56,599 nt of DNA, taken from NCBI GenBank assembly GCA_902770635.1, contig CACXTX010000015.1, positions 1 to 56,599 of the forward strand, written 5' to 3'. Positions 6,908 through 16,102 of the stretch are shown here, piece by piece (position 1 is the stretch's first letter; each line of letters starts with the position of its first letter). Below the pieces are notes generated by a model. The model saw only the letters and a program-made list of their open reading frames with translations, searched no databases and was not told the DNA's origin. Made by a program: the position numbers and the translations under genes. This stretch comes from an uncultured Prevotellaceae bacterium. Lineage in GTDB: Bacteria; Bacteroidota; Bacteroidia; Bacteroidales; Bacteroidaceae.

Positions 6908-8229
6908 ATGGGTAAGCTAACAACCATTTTCAAGGATACAGCCATCTACGGATGGTGTTGTTGACATTCGGTATGGAGACAACCTATTTCCGGTTTACCA
7001 ACAAGACGCATACGGACTCAGAGACGGTCTATGGCACCACATTGATTACCGTGGGCTCGATTTCGCTGACGTTTGCCGTACTGGTACTGCTATTGTTGTC
7101 ACCTATCAGTCAGCTGATGGGTTATGGCGACCATCCCGACTATGTAGGTGTGATGGCTGTCACGATAGCCATCGACGCCTTCCTGTGCATTCCCTTCGCC
7201 CACTTGCGCCAGCAGCGCAAGGCCCTCAAGTTTGCAGCCCTCAAGCTGTTGAACATCATGGTGTCCATCCTGCTGAACCTTATCTACTTCTACTTCATGG
7301 ACGGCAAGGATGTGGGCTATGTGTTCTATATCAACCTGGTATGCACGGTGATGCTTGCCGTCTGCCTGATTACGGAATATACCGGTTTCCGCTGGAAACT
7401 GGACACCAAGTTGCTCCGCACCATGCTCAGCTATTCGTGGCCTATCCTGGTGCTGGGCATTGCCGGCATCCTGAACCAGACGGCCGACAAGATGCTGTTC
7501 CCTTACATTTACAAGGGCAGCGATATGCATGCGCAACTGGGCATCTATGGTGCCTGCTCGAAGATAGCCATGATTATGGCGATGATTACACAGGCATTCC
7601 GCTTTGCCTACGAACCTATCGTCTTTGCGGGAGTCAAGGACAAAGACCAGCGTGAGATGTACACGAAGGCGATGAAGTATTTCATCATCTTCACCCTGCT
7701 GGCCTTCCTGATGGTGGTGGGTTACATAGACCTGCTGAAATACATTGTCCGCAATCCCGACTATTGGGTAGGACTGAAGGTCGTACCTATCGTGATGGCT
7801 GCTGAAATCATGATGGGTATCTACTTCAACCTGTCGTTCTGGTATAAGATTATCGACAAGACCATCTGGGGAGCTGTCTTTTCGGGCATTGGCTGTGCCG
7901 TGCTGCTTTTGGTCAACATCATCTTCGTACCCAAATACGGCTTCATGGCTTGTGCATGGGGCGGCTTTGCAGGATATGGCGTTGCCATGCTTGCCAGCTA
8001 TTTTGTGGGACAGAAGTACTATCCGCTCAACTACCCGATGAAGGACATAGCCCTGTATGTTTGGCTGACTATCATGGCCTTTACGACGATGGTTATCGTC
8101 AGAGGCAGTGAATCGCTACTAGTGTCGTTGTCTGTCAATACACTGCTCATCCTGCTCTTCGTGGCTGTTATCATCAAGCGTGACCTGCCCATGAGGAAGT
8201 TGCCTGTTATGGGAAAATATTTTAAATAA
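6908..8229 (+). pseudogene. Polysaccharide flippase (Wzx/MVF type), frameshifted by an internal deletion
   Basis: The expected N-terminus is present at ATG 6908 (MGKLTTIFKDTAIYG) but the frame stops at 6962-6964. The rest of the protein continues in another frame from about 6953 (VLLTFGMETTYFRFTNKTH) to 8229, with about 12 membrane helices typical of lipid-linked oligosaccharide flippases. In homologues about 50 residues (the first and second helices) lie between DTAIYG and LLTFGMET, so a deletion of roughly 150 nt of length 3n+1 has occurred at 6950-6955. Either the gene is dead, translation restarts at a downstream ATG (6952 or 6973) giving a truncated protein, or the assembly lost the segment. 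The role would be moving undecaprenyl-linked sugar units across the inner membrane. Confidence 0.75.
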
Positions 8230-8237
8230 AATACATT

Positions 8238-10349
8238 ATGAAAAAACTATTCTTAACATTGATGTGTCTGTGTTCACTCATTGCTAAAGCTGACGAGGGC
8301 ATGTGGACACTCTACAACCTGCCTGATGCCGTCTATAACCAGATGAAGCAGTATGGCTTCCAGTTGTCTAAGGAACAACTCTATCAGAGCGAGAATGCCG
8401 TCAAGAATGCCGTAGTCAACTTCGGCGGGTTCTGCTCGGGTGTCGTGGTATCACCCGACGGCCTCGTATTCACCAACCACCACTGCGGTTTCGATGCCAT
8501 CCGCCAGCACTCTACCGTGGAGCACGACTATATGCTGAACGGATTCTATGCCAAGAGCTTCGAGGAAGAACTGCCCAACGAAGACCTGTTTGTCAGCTTC
8601 ATGATCGAACAGAAGGACGTGACCGACCAGATTGTACCAGCCCTGAAAGGCATCAAGCGAAACAAGCAGGGTGTTATTGTAGATAGCATCGAGAATGCCT
8701 GGCAGAAGGAGATACGCCAGAAGGACTCTACGCTGCGTGTTGAAATCAAGCCATTCTACGAGGGTAACAAGTACTACTGCACCACCTACCGCGACTTCAA
8801 CGATGTGCGCCTGGTGTTCACCGTGCCCAAGTCGATGGGTAAGTTCGGTGGTGAGACGGACAACTGGATGTGGCCTCGCCAGACATGCGACTACTCCGTG
8901 TTCCGTATTTATGCCGATCCCAAGACGAACGGTCCTGCCAAGTATTCCAAGGATAATGTTCCCTATCATCCCCAATCGTGGGCTCCTGTATCCTTGCAGG
9001 GCTACAAGCCTGGCGACTTCTGTATGATTATGGGCTATCCTGGCTCTACCAGCCGTTACCTGTCGAGCTATGGCATTCAGGAGCGCCGCGACGCCATCAA
9101 TGCGCCTCGCGTTCAGGTTCGTGAGGTGAAGCAGAAGGTGATGCTTCGCCACATGCGTGCTTCGGAGGCGGTTCGTATCATGTATGAGTCGAAGTATGCC
9201 AGCTCTTCCAACTACTGGAAGAACAGCATTGGCATGAACAAGTGTATCGACAGCATCGCACTCATCCAGCAGAAGCAGCAGTTCGAGGCGAAGATTCGTC
9301 AGTGGCAGGATCAGACAGGCTATCTGAAGGGCGAGCTGGACTTTGACAAGCTGGCCAAGCTGTATCAGCAGCGCATGAAGCTGACACGGGTACGCACCCT
9401 GTTCAGAGAGACCTTCTTCTCTTTCGATGACCAGCTAACGACTCGTGCATGGCGCAGCAACTGGGGTATAAAGGTCCAGGGACCAGAGAACAAGCCCCAG
9501 AAGCAGTTCTTTACCTTCGACGACAATAGCAAGGAGTGGGACCAGGCTACCGACTGCGAGCTGCTGTCCACACTTATCAGCAACTATCGCCAGCAGGTGG
9601 ACAGCGAGTATCTGCCCGACTTCTACCAGACCGTCGATAAGAAATTCCACGGTGACTATGTGGCCTACGTCAACGCACTGTACAAGAAATCAGTGCTGAT
9701 GAAGAACGGCAAGCCCATCTACTTCAATAAGAAGAGTTACAAGAAAGACCTTGGCGTGCAATATGGTCTTGCCATCAACGAGCTCCTGGCCAAGATCAAT
9801 GCCGACCTGGGACAGTTCAGCAACGATATTGCCGAGCAGGAGAAACTGCTGTGTGCTGCCGTGCTGCGCATGGAGATGGACATGCCCAACTATTCGGATG
9901 CCAACTTCACGCTGCGCATGACTTACGGACAGATTGGCGAATATACGCTGGGCGGACGTCCTTCAGGCTATTACACCACAGCCCGTTCGTTGTGGGAGAA
10001 GATGCAGAAGGCCGACCAGAACTTTGAATACTTTGCAGAGCCTGTGATGCACGAGTTGATGGCACAAAAAGACTTTGGAAAGTATGCCGACTCCTTGACG
10101 AAGACCATGCAGCTCTGCTTCCTGTCGAACAACGACATCACGGGCGGCAACTCGGGTTCTCCCATCTTCAACGGCAAGGGTGAACTGCTCGGCTTGGCGT
10201 TCGACGGCAACTGGGACAGCCTGGCCAGCGACATCTTCTTCGACCGTCAGCTGGCACGCACCATCAATGTGGATGTGCGCTACATGCTGTTCATGATGGA
10301 CAAGTGGGGACATGCCGACCGTCTGCTGAAAGAGATTAACGCCAAATAA
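8238..10349 (+). CDS. S46-family dipeptidyl-peptidase, DPP7 type
   Basis: 703 residues with a signal peptide (cleavage near KADEGMW). S46 hallmarks: GGFCSGVVVSPDGLVFTNHH with the catalytic His in NHHCG (His81/82), and the Ser in GGNSGSP (Ser639). Eighteen residues after the Ser is Gly657 in GLAFDGNWD. In characterised enzymes a Gly here goes with DPP7 (broad, hydrophobic P1), whereas Arg gives the acidic-specific DPP11, so DPP7-like specificity is likely. The enzyme releases dipeptides from oligopeptides in the periplasm, feeding peptide-based nitrogen metabolism. It follows the flippase by 8 nt. Confidence 0.9.
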   Translation: MKKLFLTLMCLCSLIAKADEGMWTLYNLPDAVYNQMKQYGFQLSKEQLYQSENAVKNAVVNFGGFCSGVVVSPDGLVFTNHHCGFDAIRQHSTVEHDYMLNGFYAKSFEEELPNEDLFVSFMIEQKDVTDQIVPALKGIKRNKQGVIVDSIENAWQKEIRQKDSTLRVEIKPFYEGNKYYCTTYRDFNDVRLVFTVPKSMGKFGGETDNWMWPRQTCDYSVFRIYADPKTNGPAKYSKDNVPYHPQSWAPVSLQGYKPGDFCMIMGYPGSTSRYLSSYGIQERRDAINAPRVQVREVKQKVMLRHMRASEAVRIMYESKYASSSNYWKNSIGMNKCIDSIALIQQKQQFEAKIRQWQDQTGYLKGELDFDKLAKLYQQRMKLTRVRTLFRETFFSFDDQLTTRAWRSNWGIKVQGPENKPQKQFFTFDDNSKEWDQATDCELLSTLISNYRQQVDSEYLPDFYQTVDKKFHGDYVAYVNALYKKSVLMKNGKPIYFNKKSYKKDLGVQYGLAINELLAKINADLGQFSNDIAEQEKLLCAAVLRMEMDMPNYSDANFTLRMTYGQIGEYTLGGRPSGYYTTARSLWEKMQKADQNFEYFAEPVMHELMAQKDFGKYADSLTKTMQLCFLSNNDITGGNSGSPIFNGKGELLGLAFDGNWDSLASDIFFDRQLARTINVDVRYMLFMMDKWGHADRLLKEINAK

Positions 10350-10360
10350 AAGCAAGTTAC

Positions 10361-10801
10361 ATGAAGACGTTGTTGCTGTCTTTACTTCTCCTTACGTCCT
10401 TGTCCGTGGCGGCTCAAAACAATGCTGCCACGGCGGCACAGGGCGACGCAAGCGCGTCGGCTGAGAGCGATGTCGTCCTGATGGCTATTCTGCCCAGTAA
10501 CATCTTCACGGCAGGCGAGCAAAGGGACATCGAGGTGAAGATAGCCAACAACAGCGGGCACTCGCTGAAAGGCAAGACGCTGATATGGGCCCTTGGCAAC
10601 ATGGAGGGCGACATGACGATTCCTGACGGCGAGGGGCTTATCACGGTAGGCACCATACCTTTCGTGGCCCCTCTCCTTCATACACGCTGCGACCTGCTGC
10701 TGTATCTTTTCATCTACAACACCAACTATCGCAATACTTATAAGGTGTGGATTTACCCCTCGGAAGAAGAGAAGCCTATTTCTTCTTCCGAGGTTTTCTA
10801 A
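10361..10801 (+). CDS. Small exported protein of unknown function
   Basis: 146 residues with a signal peptide (MKTLLLSLLLLTSLSVAAQ). The mature part has a low-complexity Ala-rich start, then DVVLMAILPSNIFTAGEQRD, IEVKIANNSGHSLKGKTLIW, PDGEGLITVGTIPF and YKVWIYP. This resembles a beta-sandwich linker domain found next to catalytic domains of some Bacteroidetes glycoside hydrolases, here standing alone, so it may be a gene remnant. The last 14 residues (PSEEEKPISSSEVF) are encoded by the terminator hairpin at 10758-10797 and overlap the end of the convergent helicase gene by 26 nt. Confidence 0.6.
   Translation: MKTLLLSLLLLTSLSVAAQNNAATAAQGDASASAESDVVLMAILPSNIFTAGEQRDIEVKIANNSGHSLKGKTLIWALGNMEGDMTIPDGEGLITVGTIPFVAPLLHTRCDLLLYLFIYNTNYRNTYKVWIYPSEEEKPISSSEVF
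10758..10797. terminator. Bidirectional terminator inside two converging coding ends
   Basis: CCTCGGAAGAAGA (10758-10770) and TCTTCTTCCGAGG (10781-10793) form a perfect 13-bp stem with a 10-nt loop, followed by TTTTC. Both the plus-strand small protein and the minus-strand helicase read through it as coding sequence. Confidence 0.75.
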
Positions 10802-12536
10802 TAGCCCAGCCTTCTTCGCTGAAGTCGGGGATTTCTCCTTTTAATTTCTTGGAATCAGGGTTTAAAAACTGCATCCAGTCCTCCTTTTTGTAGGTCTTGG
10901 ATTCACTGGATTTTCGGGGGGTACTAGAATCTCTAGAGGGTCTAGAGGAACTAGATGATCTAGAAGATCTAGAATCTCTAGAGGACTTTGAACCTCGGGT
11001 GGGTTTGCCGCCCTCGTCCGCATCGTTACATCGCACGTCGCGGTTCTTGTAGCGCTGACCGTTGACGTACTTGATAACGCGCTCGGCATCCTCTTCGGGC
11101 ACCTCGAAGTACGACATGGTAGTCAGCAGGTCGATATGTCCCACGCTGACATGTCCGTGAACATGCTTGTTCAGGAACTGCATCAGCTCGCCGGGATAGA
11201 AGCCGTCCTTCTTGCCCAGATTGATGAAGAGCTTGGTGAAACCCTCAGAGGTCGGCGTAGCCTGCTTCCTACTCCTTCCCTCCTTACTCCTCAACTCCTT
11301 ACTCCTTCCCTCCTTACTACTTACCACCCCAATTTCCGGGGCATCAGCATAGTAGGCCAGGAATTTGCCGAACTCCATGGACACAATCTTCTTGATGAGG
11401 TCGTCCTTGTCCACATACTCGAAGTATCGGCTGATGTCCTGCATAAAGGGAGCAATCTGCTCCTCATCGACATCGGCCTTGACAATCTGGTCCATGACCT
11501 TGTAGAGCTGCTTCTTGCAGATTTCCTCCGCCGATGGGATAACACCCTGTTCGAACTGCTTGCCAATCTCGCGCTCGATGTTGCGAATCTTGAACTTCTC
11601 GCGGCTGTGGACGATGCTGATGCTAGTGCCCTTCTTGCCGGCACGACCGGTACGTCCCGAGCGGTGGGTGTAGTTCTCGATGTCGTCGGGCAGTCCGTAG
11701 TTGATGACGTGCGTCAGGTCATCGACGTCCAGTCCGCGGGCAGCCACGTCGGTGGCCACCAGCAGCTGCACGGTATGCTGGCGGAACTTCTGCATGGTCA
11801 GGTCGCGCTGTTGCTGCGAGAGGTCGCCGTGCAGCGCCTCAGCGTTATATCCGTCCTTGATCAGCTTGTCGGCCACCTCCTGCGTCTCTACCTTCGTGCG
11901 ACAGAAGATGATGGCGAAGATGCGCGGATAGTAATCTACCAGCCGCTTCAGTGCCTGGTACTTGTCCTTGGCATTCACCATGTAGTAGATGTGGTTCACG
12001 TGTTCGGCACCCTCGTTGCGGCTGCCCACCACGATTTCCTTGTAGTCGTGCAGATATCCCTTGGCAATGCGCTCGATGTCGCGGCTCATGGTGGCCGAGA
12101 AGAGCAGCGTGTTGCGGTTTTCGGGCACACCCTCCAGGATGGCATCGATGCTCTCCTGGAATCCCATGTTCAGCATCTCGTCGGCCTCGTCCAGCACCAC
12201 GTTCTGCACGTCGTCCAGCTGTGCCACGCCGCGCTTCATCAGGTCGGCAATCTGCAGGCAGAGCTCACGCGTCGGCGCCAGAATCAGTGCCAAGGGAATG
12301 CCGCGGCCTATCTCGCCCAGCTGCGGGCGAGATTTCTCAGCAATGCGCTGCAATACGGGAATGCCGAACGCTGCCGTCTTGCCCGTGCCCGTCTGGGCCA
12401 GTGCAATGACGTCGTTTCTGTTTCCTAACAGATAAGGTATTACCTCCTCTTGTACAGGCATGGGCTGTACAAACCCCATTTCCTCGATGGCCTTGCGGAT
12501 TTCCCCGCTCACGCCAAGTTCTTCAAATGTCTTCAA
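10776..12536 (-). CDS. deaD: DEAD-box RNA helicase (DeaD-like) lacking motifs Ib to TPGR
   Basis: 586 residues. Present: Q motif (FVQPMPVQEEVIP), motif I AQTGTGKT, Ia PTREL, II DEAD (VVLDEADEMLNMGF), III SAT, IV-VI (IIFCRT, ATDVAARGLD, HRSGRTGRAGKKG) and a C-terminal RNA-binding DbpA-like domain (GHVSVGHIDLL...). Missing: the about 45 residues between PTRELCLQIA and DLMKRG, which normally hold the GG motif and TPGR. The gap is in frame, at about 12236-12250. Two repeat-derived insertions lie in the C-terminal part (11268-11330 and 10917-10987), the second giving a Ser/Arg-rich tail. The enzyme unwinds structured RNA in ribosome assembly and cold response. Without TPGR it is unlikely to work, so deletion or misassembly should be suspected. 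Confidence 0.85.
   Translation of the reverse strand: MKTFEELGVSGEIRKAIEEMGFVQPMPVQEEVIPYLLGNRNDVIALAQTGTGKTAAFGIPVLQRIAEKSRPQLGEIGRGIPLALILAPTRELCLQIADLMKRGVAQLDDVQNVVLDEADEMLNMGFQESIDAILEGVPENRNTLLFSATMSRDIERIAKGYLHDYKEIVVGSRNEGAEHVNHIYYMVNAKDKYQALKRLVDYYPRIFAIIFCRTKVETQEVADKLIKDGYNAEALHGDLSQQQRDLTMQKFRQHTVQLLVATDVAARGLDVDDLTHVINYGLPDDIENYTHRSGRTGRAGKKGTSISIVHSREKFKIRNIEREIGKQFEQGVIPSAEEICKKQLYKVMDQIVKADVDEEQIAPFMQDISRYFEYVDKDDLIKKIVSMEFGKFLAYYADAPEIGVVSSKEGRSKELRSKEGRSRKQATPTSEGFTKLFINLGKKDGFYPGELMQFLNKHVHGHVSVGHIDLLTTMSYFEVPEEDAERVIKYVNGQRYKNRDVRCNDADEGGKPTRGSKSSRDSRSSRSSSSSRPSRDSSTPRKSSESKTYKKEDWMQFLNPDSKKLKGEIPDFSEEGWAIRKPRKKK
10917..10987 (-). repeat. TCTAGA-rich repeat coding a Ser/Arg tail in deaD
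   Basis: The tract consists of TCTAGA/CTAGA units (at least six CTAG cores in 70 nt) read as a Ser-Arg-Asp-Ser tail. CTAG is normally scarce in bacterial coding DNA, and AGA is a rare Arg codon in neighbouring genes, so this looks like an inserted simple repeat, not ordinary coding sequence. Confidence 0.6.
11268..11330 (-). repeat. AAGGAGT-type repeat inserted in frame in deaD
   Basis: On the coding strand, units of GGAGTAAGGAG and AAGGAGGGAAGGAG repeat across about 60 nt and are read as SSKEGRSKELRSKEGRSRKQ. The segment lies between the DbpA-type domain and the helicase core, a typical tolerant linker. Confidence 0.6.
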
Positions 12537-12566
12537 ATTCTAATTCTATTATGTTTTATATGTATG

Positions 12567-15239
12567 CTAAACTATATCTCCGTCCGGCTTGTCGTTGACC
12601 AAGTGCACGTCGCACTGTGGGAAAGGAATGCTGATGCCCGCCGCGTTCAGCGCCTCGTAGATGACCTCCTTGGAGCGGTCCACGTAGCCGATGCGCTCAG
12701 CCACCAGCACGTACTGCTTCACGGCGACATCGACGGCACTGTCGCCCATATTGCTGACCACGACCTTGATGCCATACTTCGGGTCCACGATTTCGCGCCC
12801 GTAGTTGTCCTTGGTCCTCATTCGCTGCATGGCGTTGACCAGCACCTGCCGTACCGTCTTGATGTCGGTGCCGTATGCCACTCCGACCTTCATCGTGGTA
12901 AGCTCGTAGGAGTTGTTGCGCGTGAGGTTGTTGAAGTTCTTGCCGAAGAGCGACGAGTTCAGGAACGACATCTCCGTACCCTCGATGGTCTCCGCCTGCA
13001 CGCACTGGTAGTTGATGGCGGTCACTCTTCCCCTGACGCCCTCGCACTCTATCCAGTCGCCTACCCTGAGACGTCCGCTCATGAGCTGAATGCCATAGAT
13101 GAAGTTGTTGATGGTATCCTTCAGTGCCAAACCGATACCAGCCGAGAGACCTCCGGCAATGAGTCCGAGCGAGCCGGTAGGGACGTTCCATACGGTGACT
13201 ACGACAACGGCAAATCCCATCCAGACGAGCACGCTGATGATGCTGTTGCCCAGCGACAGGTTGATTTCATTGGCGCGGATGGCGGTGCGGTTATGCTTGC
13301 GCATAAATGCCGAGTAGCGCAAGTATTGCCAGATGGCATGTATGGCACGGCTGAGGTAGCGCACTACGAAGAAGAGTATGGACAGATAGACGATGCTGCC
13401 TACCGATATGCGCAGGGTCTCGGCACCAGTGGAGTCAACAAGGTGTAAGAAGGGGCTCTCGTAGAAACGGACAAACAGGTCGTCGAAGTCGAACATGCTC
13501 AGCGACTGGCGCACACACAGCGGCAGTGAGAGCAGCACCATGGCAGGCACGGCCACCTGGCGGATGAAGTCGTAGAACCAAGTGGCTCCGAAGAGCAGCG
13601 ACTCGCGGTCCTCGCCCGAGACGTAGGTGATGCGGTTGCGCATGTTATCCACCCGTTTGTCCAGCCACCGTTCCTTGTATCGGTTCAACAAATCGACGAT
13701 GCAGACGACGGTGAGCCACACGGCCAGCAGGAAGTACCACGACACCAGTATGAGCATGGCCACGAAGGTGTAGCCGAAGAAGGCGAAGAGGAAGGCGACG
13801 AGATAGACGGCCAGCGACACCCATCCCAGCGTGCTGTCGATGGAGGTAGCCTTTCCGGTGACCCAGTAGCAGCAGCACATCTGCCACACGGCAATGGCGA
13901 GCAGTACGGGCGGGAAGAGCAGCACCATCATCTTGTCGGGCATGAAGGTGATGCGGCATGCCACAATCATCATAACCACGAGGAATGTGGCTGAGTAGAG
14001 CAGGAAGCCCTGCCGGAACTGTTCGGGCTTGACGCGCAGCAGCAGCGATCCGGTGATGGCTATGAGCAGCCACAGCACGGTGTTGACATGGCGGGTGCCC
14101 ATATCGATGTACTCGACGCCGTCCTCGGAGAGTCCCAGTATGAGGTAGTAGGCGATGGCGCCGATGAGCAGCGAGATGATGGACAGTTTCTTCTTGGCCA
14201 CATACCGCTTCATGCGGGTGTAGCGGTATAGCAGCCACAGCACCAGCAGCGTAAAGAGCCAGAAGATGGAAAGGATGACAATCTGGGCGGTACTGATGAA
14301 CAGCATCAAGGTGTTGAGCGCCCTACTGGACATGCCGTTGATGTATTCAGAGTCCTTCTCGTCAGGGGAACTCGCTTTGAGGGCATCGTTCAGTTCCCAC
14401 AGGCTGTACTGTTTGCGCAAATCCACCTTGGTCTTTTGCAAGAAGTATCTCGGGTTGGCCAGGATTTCGAGGAAGGGCGTCTGTCCGTCCAGGAAGATGT
14501 ATTGCTCCAGATCACGGTAGCGTGACTGAGCGTAGTCGTAGTTCTCCTTCAGTCGCAGGTAAGCCTCCTGGTAGTGGGTGCTGTCGGCCACGACTTTGGC
14601 GCGGTTCTCGGCGTTCATCTTCAGCATTTCCGATGCGTAGTATATGCACGAGTCGCGCAGCGCCTGGCCGACGGAGTCGAGCACAAAGGGTGCAGACAGC
14701 GAGTCTTTGAAGGCAATGCGGATGACCTCCATCTCCAGCGACGACAGTGAGTCTGTCAGGTGTGCGTCCAGCGAGTCGTTGCGATACAGCAGGCTGTCGG
14801 GCACCACCGCAATCTCCGTCTCCTTCATGCGCGGCGGCAGTCGTCGCAGTGCCTCTATCAGTCGGGCGTTGCGGTCTATCTCGTAGTTCAGACTGGCCAC
14901 TATCTTGTCGTAGGGCCTGCGGTCCTTGCTGAAGTCCTTATAGTTGGCCGTCACCTTCTTCAGTGCGAAGGCCAGGTCGAGCGTCATCTCCTGCTCCTGG
15001 GTATATAGCAGTATGGACAGCTTGTCCGACTGGGTGATAACGTCTATCATGCGCTGGTGTTGCCGCTGATAGTCGTCGTCGAAGCGCTGCTGGGCCTCCG
15101 CGCGCTGTTGGTAGTCGGTGCGCAGTTCGTTGCACAGCTCCTTCAGCGTGTTGGTCAGCGACCGTCCGCTCACGATGGCCATAAGTGGAATGGATATCAA
15201 CAGTAGTGCAAATATACTTGCCAGCAGTTTCTTATTCAT
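12567..15239 (-). CDS. Large MscS-family mechanosensitive channel
   Basis: 890 residues from ATG 15239 (MNKKLLASIFALLLIS, signal-like). I chose this start because upstream codons to 15335 lie in a repeat-rich leader. Residues about 30-330 form a coiled periplasmic domain, followed by about nine membrane helices, then the MscS pore and beta domain: LGLIAGGLSAGIGLALKDTI, NNFIYGIQLM, GRLRVGDWIE, GVRGRVTAINYQC, EMSFLNSSLF. This is an MscK-like architecture. It opens on hypo-osmotic shock to release solutes. It is 30 nt upstream of deaD on the same strand. Confidence 0.85.
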   Translation of the reverse strand: MNKKLLASIFALLLISIPLMAIVSGRSLTNTLKELCNELRTDYQQRAEAQQRFDDDYQRQHQRMIDVITQSDKLSILLYTQEQEMTLDLAFALKKVTANYKDFSKDRRPYDKIVASLNYEIDRNARLIEALRRLPPRMKETEIAVVPDSLLYRNDSLDAHLTDSLSSLEMEVIRIAFKDSLSAPFVLDSVGQALRDSCIYYASEMLKMNAENRAKVVADSTHYQEAYLRLKENYDYAQSRYRDLEQYIFLDGQTPFLEILANPRYFLQKTKVDLRKQYSLWELNDALKASSPDEKDSEYINGMSSRALNTLMLFISTAQIVILSIFWLFTLLVLWLLYRYTRMKRYVAKKKLSIISLLIGAIAYYLILGLSEDGVEYIDMGTRHVNTVLWLLIAITGSLLLRVKPEQFRQGFLLYSATFLVVMMIVACRITFMPDKMMVLLFPPVLLAIAVWQMCCCYWVTGKATSIDSTLGWVSLAVYLVAFLFAFFGYTFVAMLILVSWYFLLAVWLTVVCIVDLLNRYKERWLDKRVDNMRNRITYVSGEDRESLLFGATWFYDFIRQVAVPAMVLLSLPLCVRQSLSMFDFDDLFVRFYESPFLHLVDSTGAETLRISVGSIVYLSILFFVVRYLSRAIHAIWQYLRYSAFMRKHNRTAIRANEINLSLGNSIISVLVWMGFAVVVVTVWNVPTGSLGLIAGGLSAGIGLALKDTINNFIYGIQLMSGRLRVGDWIECEGVRGRVTAINYQCVQAETIEGTEMSFLNSSLFGKNFNNLTRNNSYELTTMKVGVAYGTDIKTVRQVLVNAMQRMRTKDNYGREIVDPKYGIKVVVSNMGDSAVDVAVKQYVLVAERIGYVDRSKEVIYEALNAAGISIPFPQCDVHLVNDKPDGDIV

Positions 15240-15247
15240 TATATATA

Positions 15248-15283
15248 TATTATAGAGGTGAGAGGTAAGTGGTAAGTGGTGAC
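15248..15283 (-). repeat. GAGGTGAGAGGT-type repeat in the mscS leader
   Basis: Plus-strand AGAGGTGAGAGGTAAGTGGTAAGTGG-like units directly before the MscS start. The same CCTCTNACCTCT motif (opposite strand) is found inside the coding part of gltD at 41527-41562. Confidence 0.5.
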
Positions 15284-15376
15284 AAAGATACGTATAATTT
15301 CTGAGAAGCCGCCGTGCTTTACAGCCAGTTAACACTATTTAAGGCGAAATATGGGCTTACTGGCCAGAGTTTTTAC

Positions 15377-15385
15377 TATCTTTGC
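15377..15385 (+). promoter_or_regulatory. -7 box for the LOG gene
   Basis: TATCTTTGC, about 117 nt before the chosen ATG at 15502; no convincing -33 TTG. The intervening leader has no other conserved start. Confidence 0.55.
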
Positions 15386-15501
15386 GTGTCGAAAAGTTAT
15401 ATAAAAGGTGAGCAAGAGTGACTTACAGGGGCGCAACGAACCCCTGTGCGCAATATACTTACAGTTTTATTTTGTACAATTACAAAAAACGTTTCGTCAC
15501 T

Positions 15502-16038
15502 ATGAAGATATGTATATTCTGCTCAGCTAACCAGCAGCTGGACCCCGACTTCTTCGGCATGACCGAGGAGCTGGGACGGTGGCTCGCCACGGCGGGTCAC
15601 ACGCTGGTGTACGGGGGTGTTAACAGCGGACTGATGGAGTGCGTGGCGCGCGCCGTGAAACAGGCGGGAGGAAGAACCGTGGGCGTCATTCCGAAGATAG
15701 TGGAGAAGGGGGGACGCATTTCGGACTACGTGGACGTGGAGGTGATGTGCGACAACCTGAGCGACCGCAAGCAGCTGATGGAGGACAGGAGCGACGTGTT
15801 CATAGCGCTGCCGGGCGGCATAGGCACCATGGACGAGGTGTTCACCATCGCCGCCGCTCATACCATCGGATACCACGACAAGCCCGTGATTCTGTATAAC
15901 ATGAAGGGGTTCTGGAACGACATGGCGGCTATGCTGGACAACCTGCAACAGCGTGGCATGGTACGCGGCCAATGGCGCGACTATATAGCCATGGCGGAGA
16001 GCCTGGAGGACATCAAGGATTTGTTGTCGCAAGAGTGA
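15502..16038 (+). CDS. LOG-family protein (nucleotide phosphoribohydrolase, TIGR00730)
   Basis: 178 residues starting MKICIFCSANQQLDPDF. It has the Rossmann-like lysine-decarboxylase-fold signature VYGGVNSGLME, the DRKQLM segment and PGGIGTMDE, the LOG motif PGGxGTxxE. Family members hydrolyse cytokinin riboside 5'-monophosphate or other nucleoside monophosphates to base plus ribose 5-phosphate; the physiological substrate in Bacteroidetes is not settled. An in-frame ATG at 15418 exists, but the peptide from there to 15502 is not conserved-looking and lies near the promoter, so 15502 is preferred. Confidence 0.85.
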   Translation: MKICIFCSANQQLDPDFFGMTEELGRWLATAGHTLVYGGVNSGLMECVARAVKQAGGRTVGVIPKIVEKGGRISDYVDVEVMCDNLSDRKQLMEDRSDVFIALPGGIGTMDEVFTIAAAHTIGYHDKPVILYNMKGFWNDMAAMLDNLQQRGMVRGQWRDYIAMAESLEDIKDLLSQE

Positions 16039-16066
16039 ACGCGGGCACCGGGAGGTTCACGAAAAG

Positions 16067-16102
16067 GAAAAAAGCGTTAGCGAAGGGCTAACGCTTTATT
16101 TT
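16067..16102. terminator. Bidirectional terminator shared by LOG gene and ybeY
   Basis: AAAGCGTTAGC (16071-16081) and GCTAACGCTTT (16087-16097) form a perfect 11-bp stem with flanking A and T runs. The minus-strand arm encodes the last codons of ybeY (KALALR). Confidence 0.8.

Noticed and set aside
11136-12428. 430-codon open frame on the plus strand opposite deaD
   Set aside because: It lies entirely antisense to a clear DEAD-box gene; its Val/Leu/His-rich composition is the usual shadow of a GC-rich coding strand.
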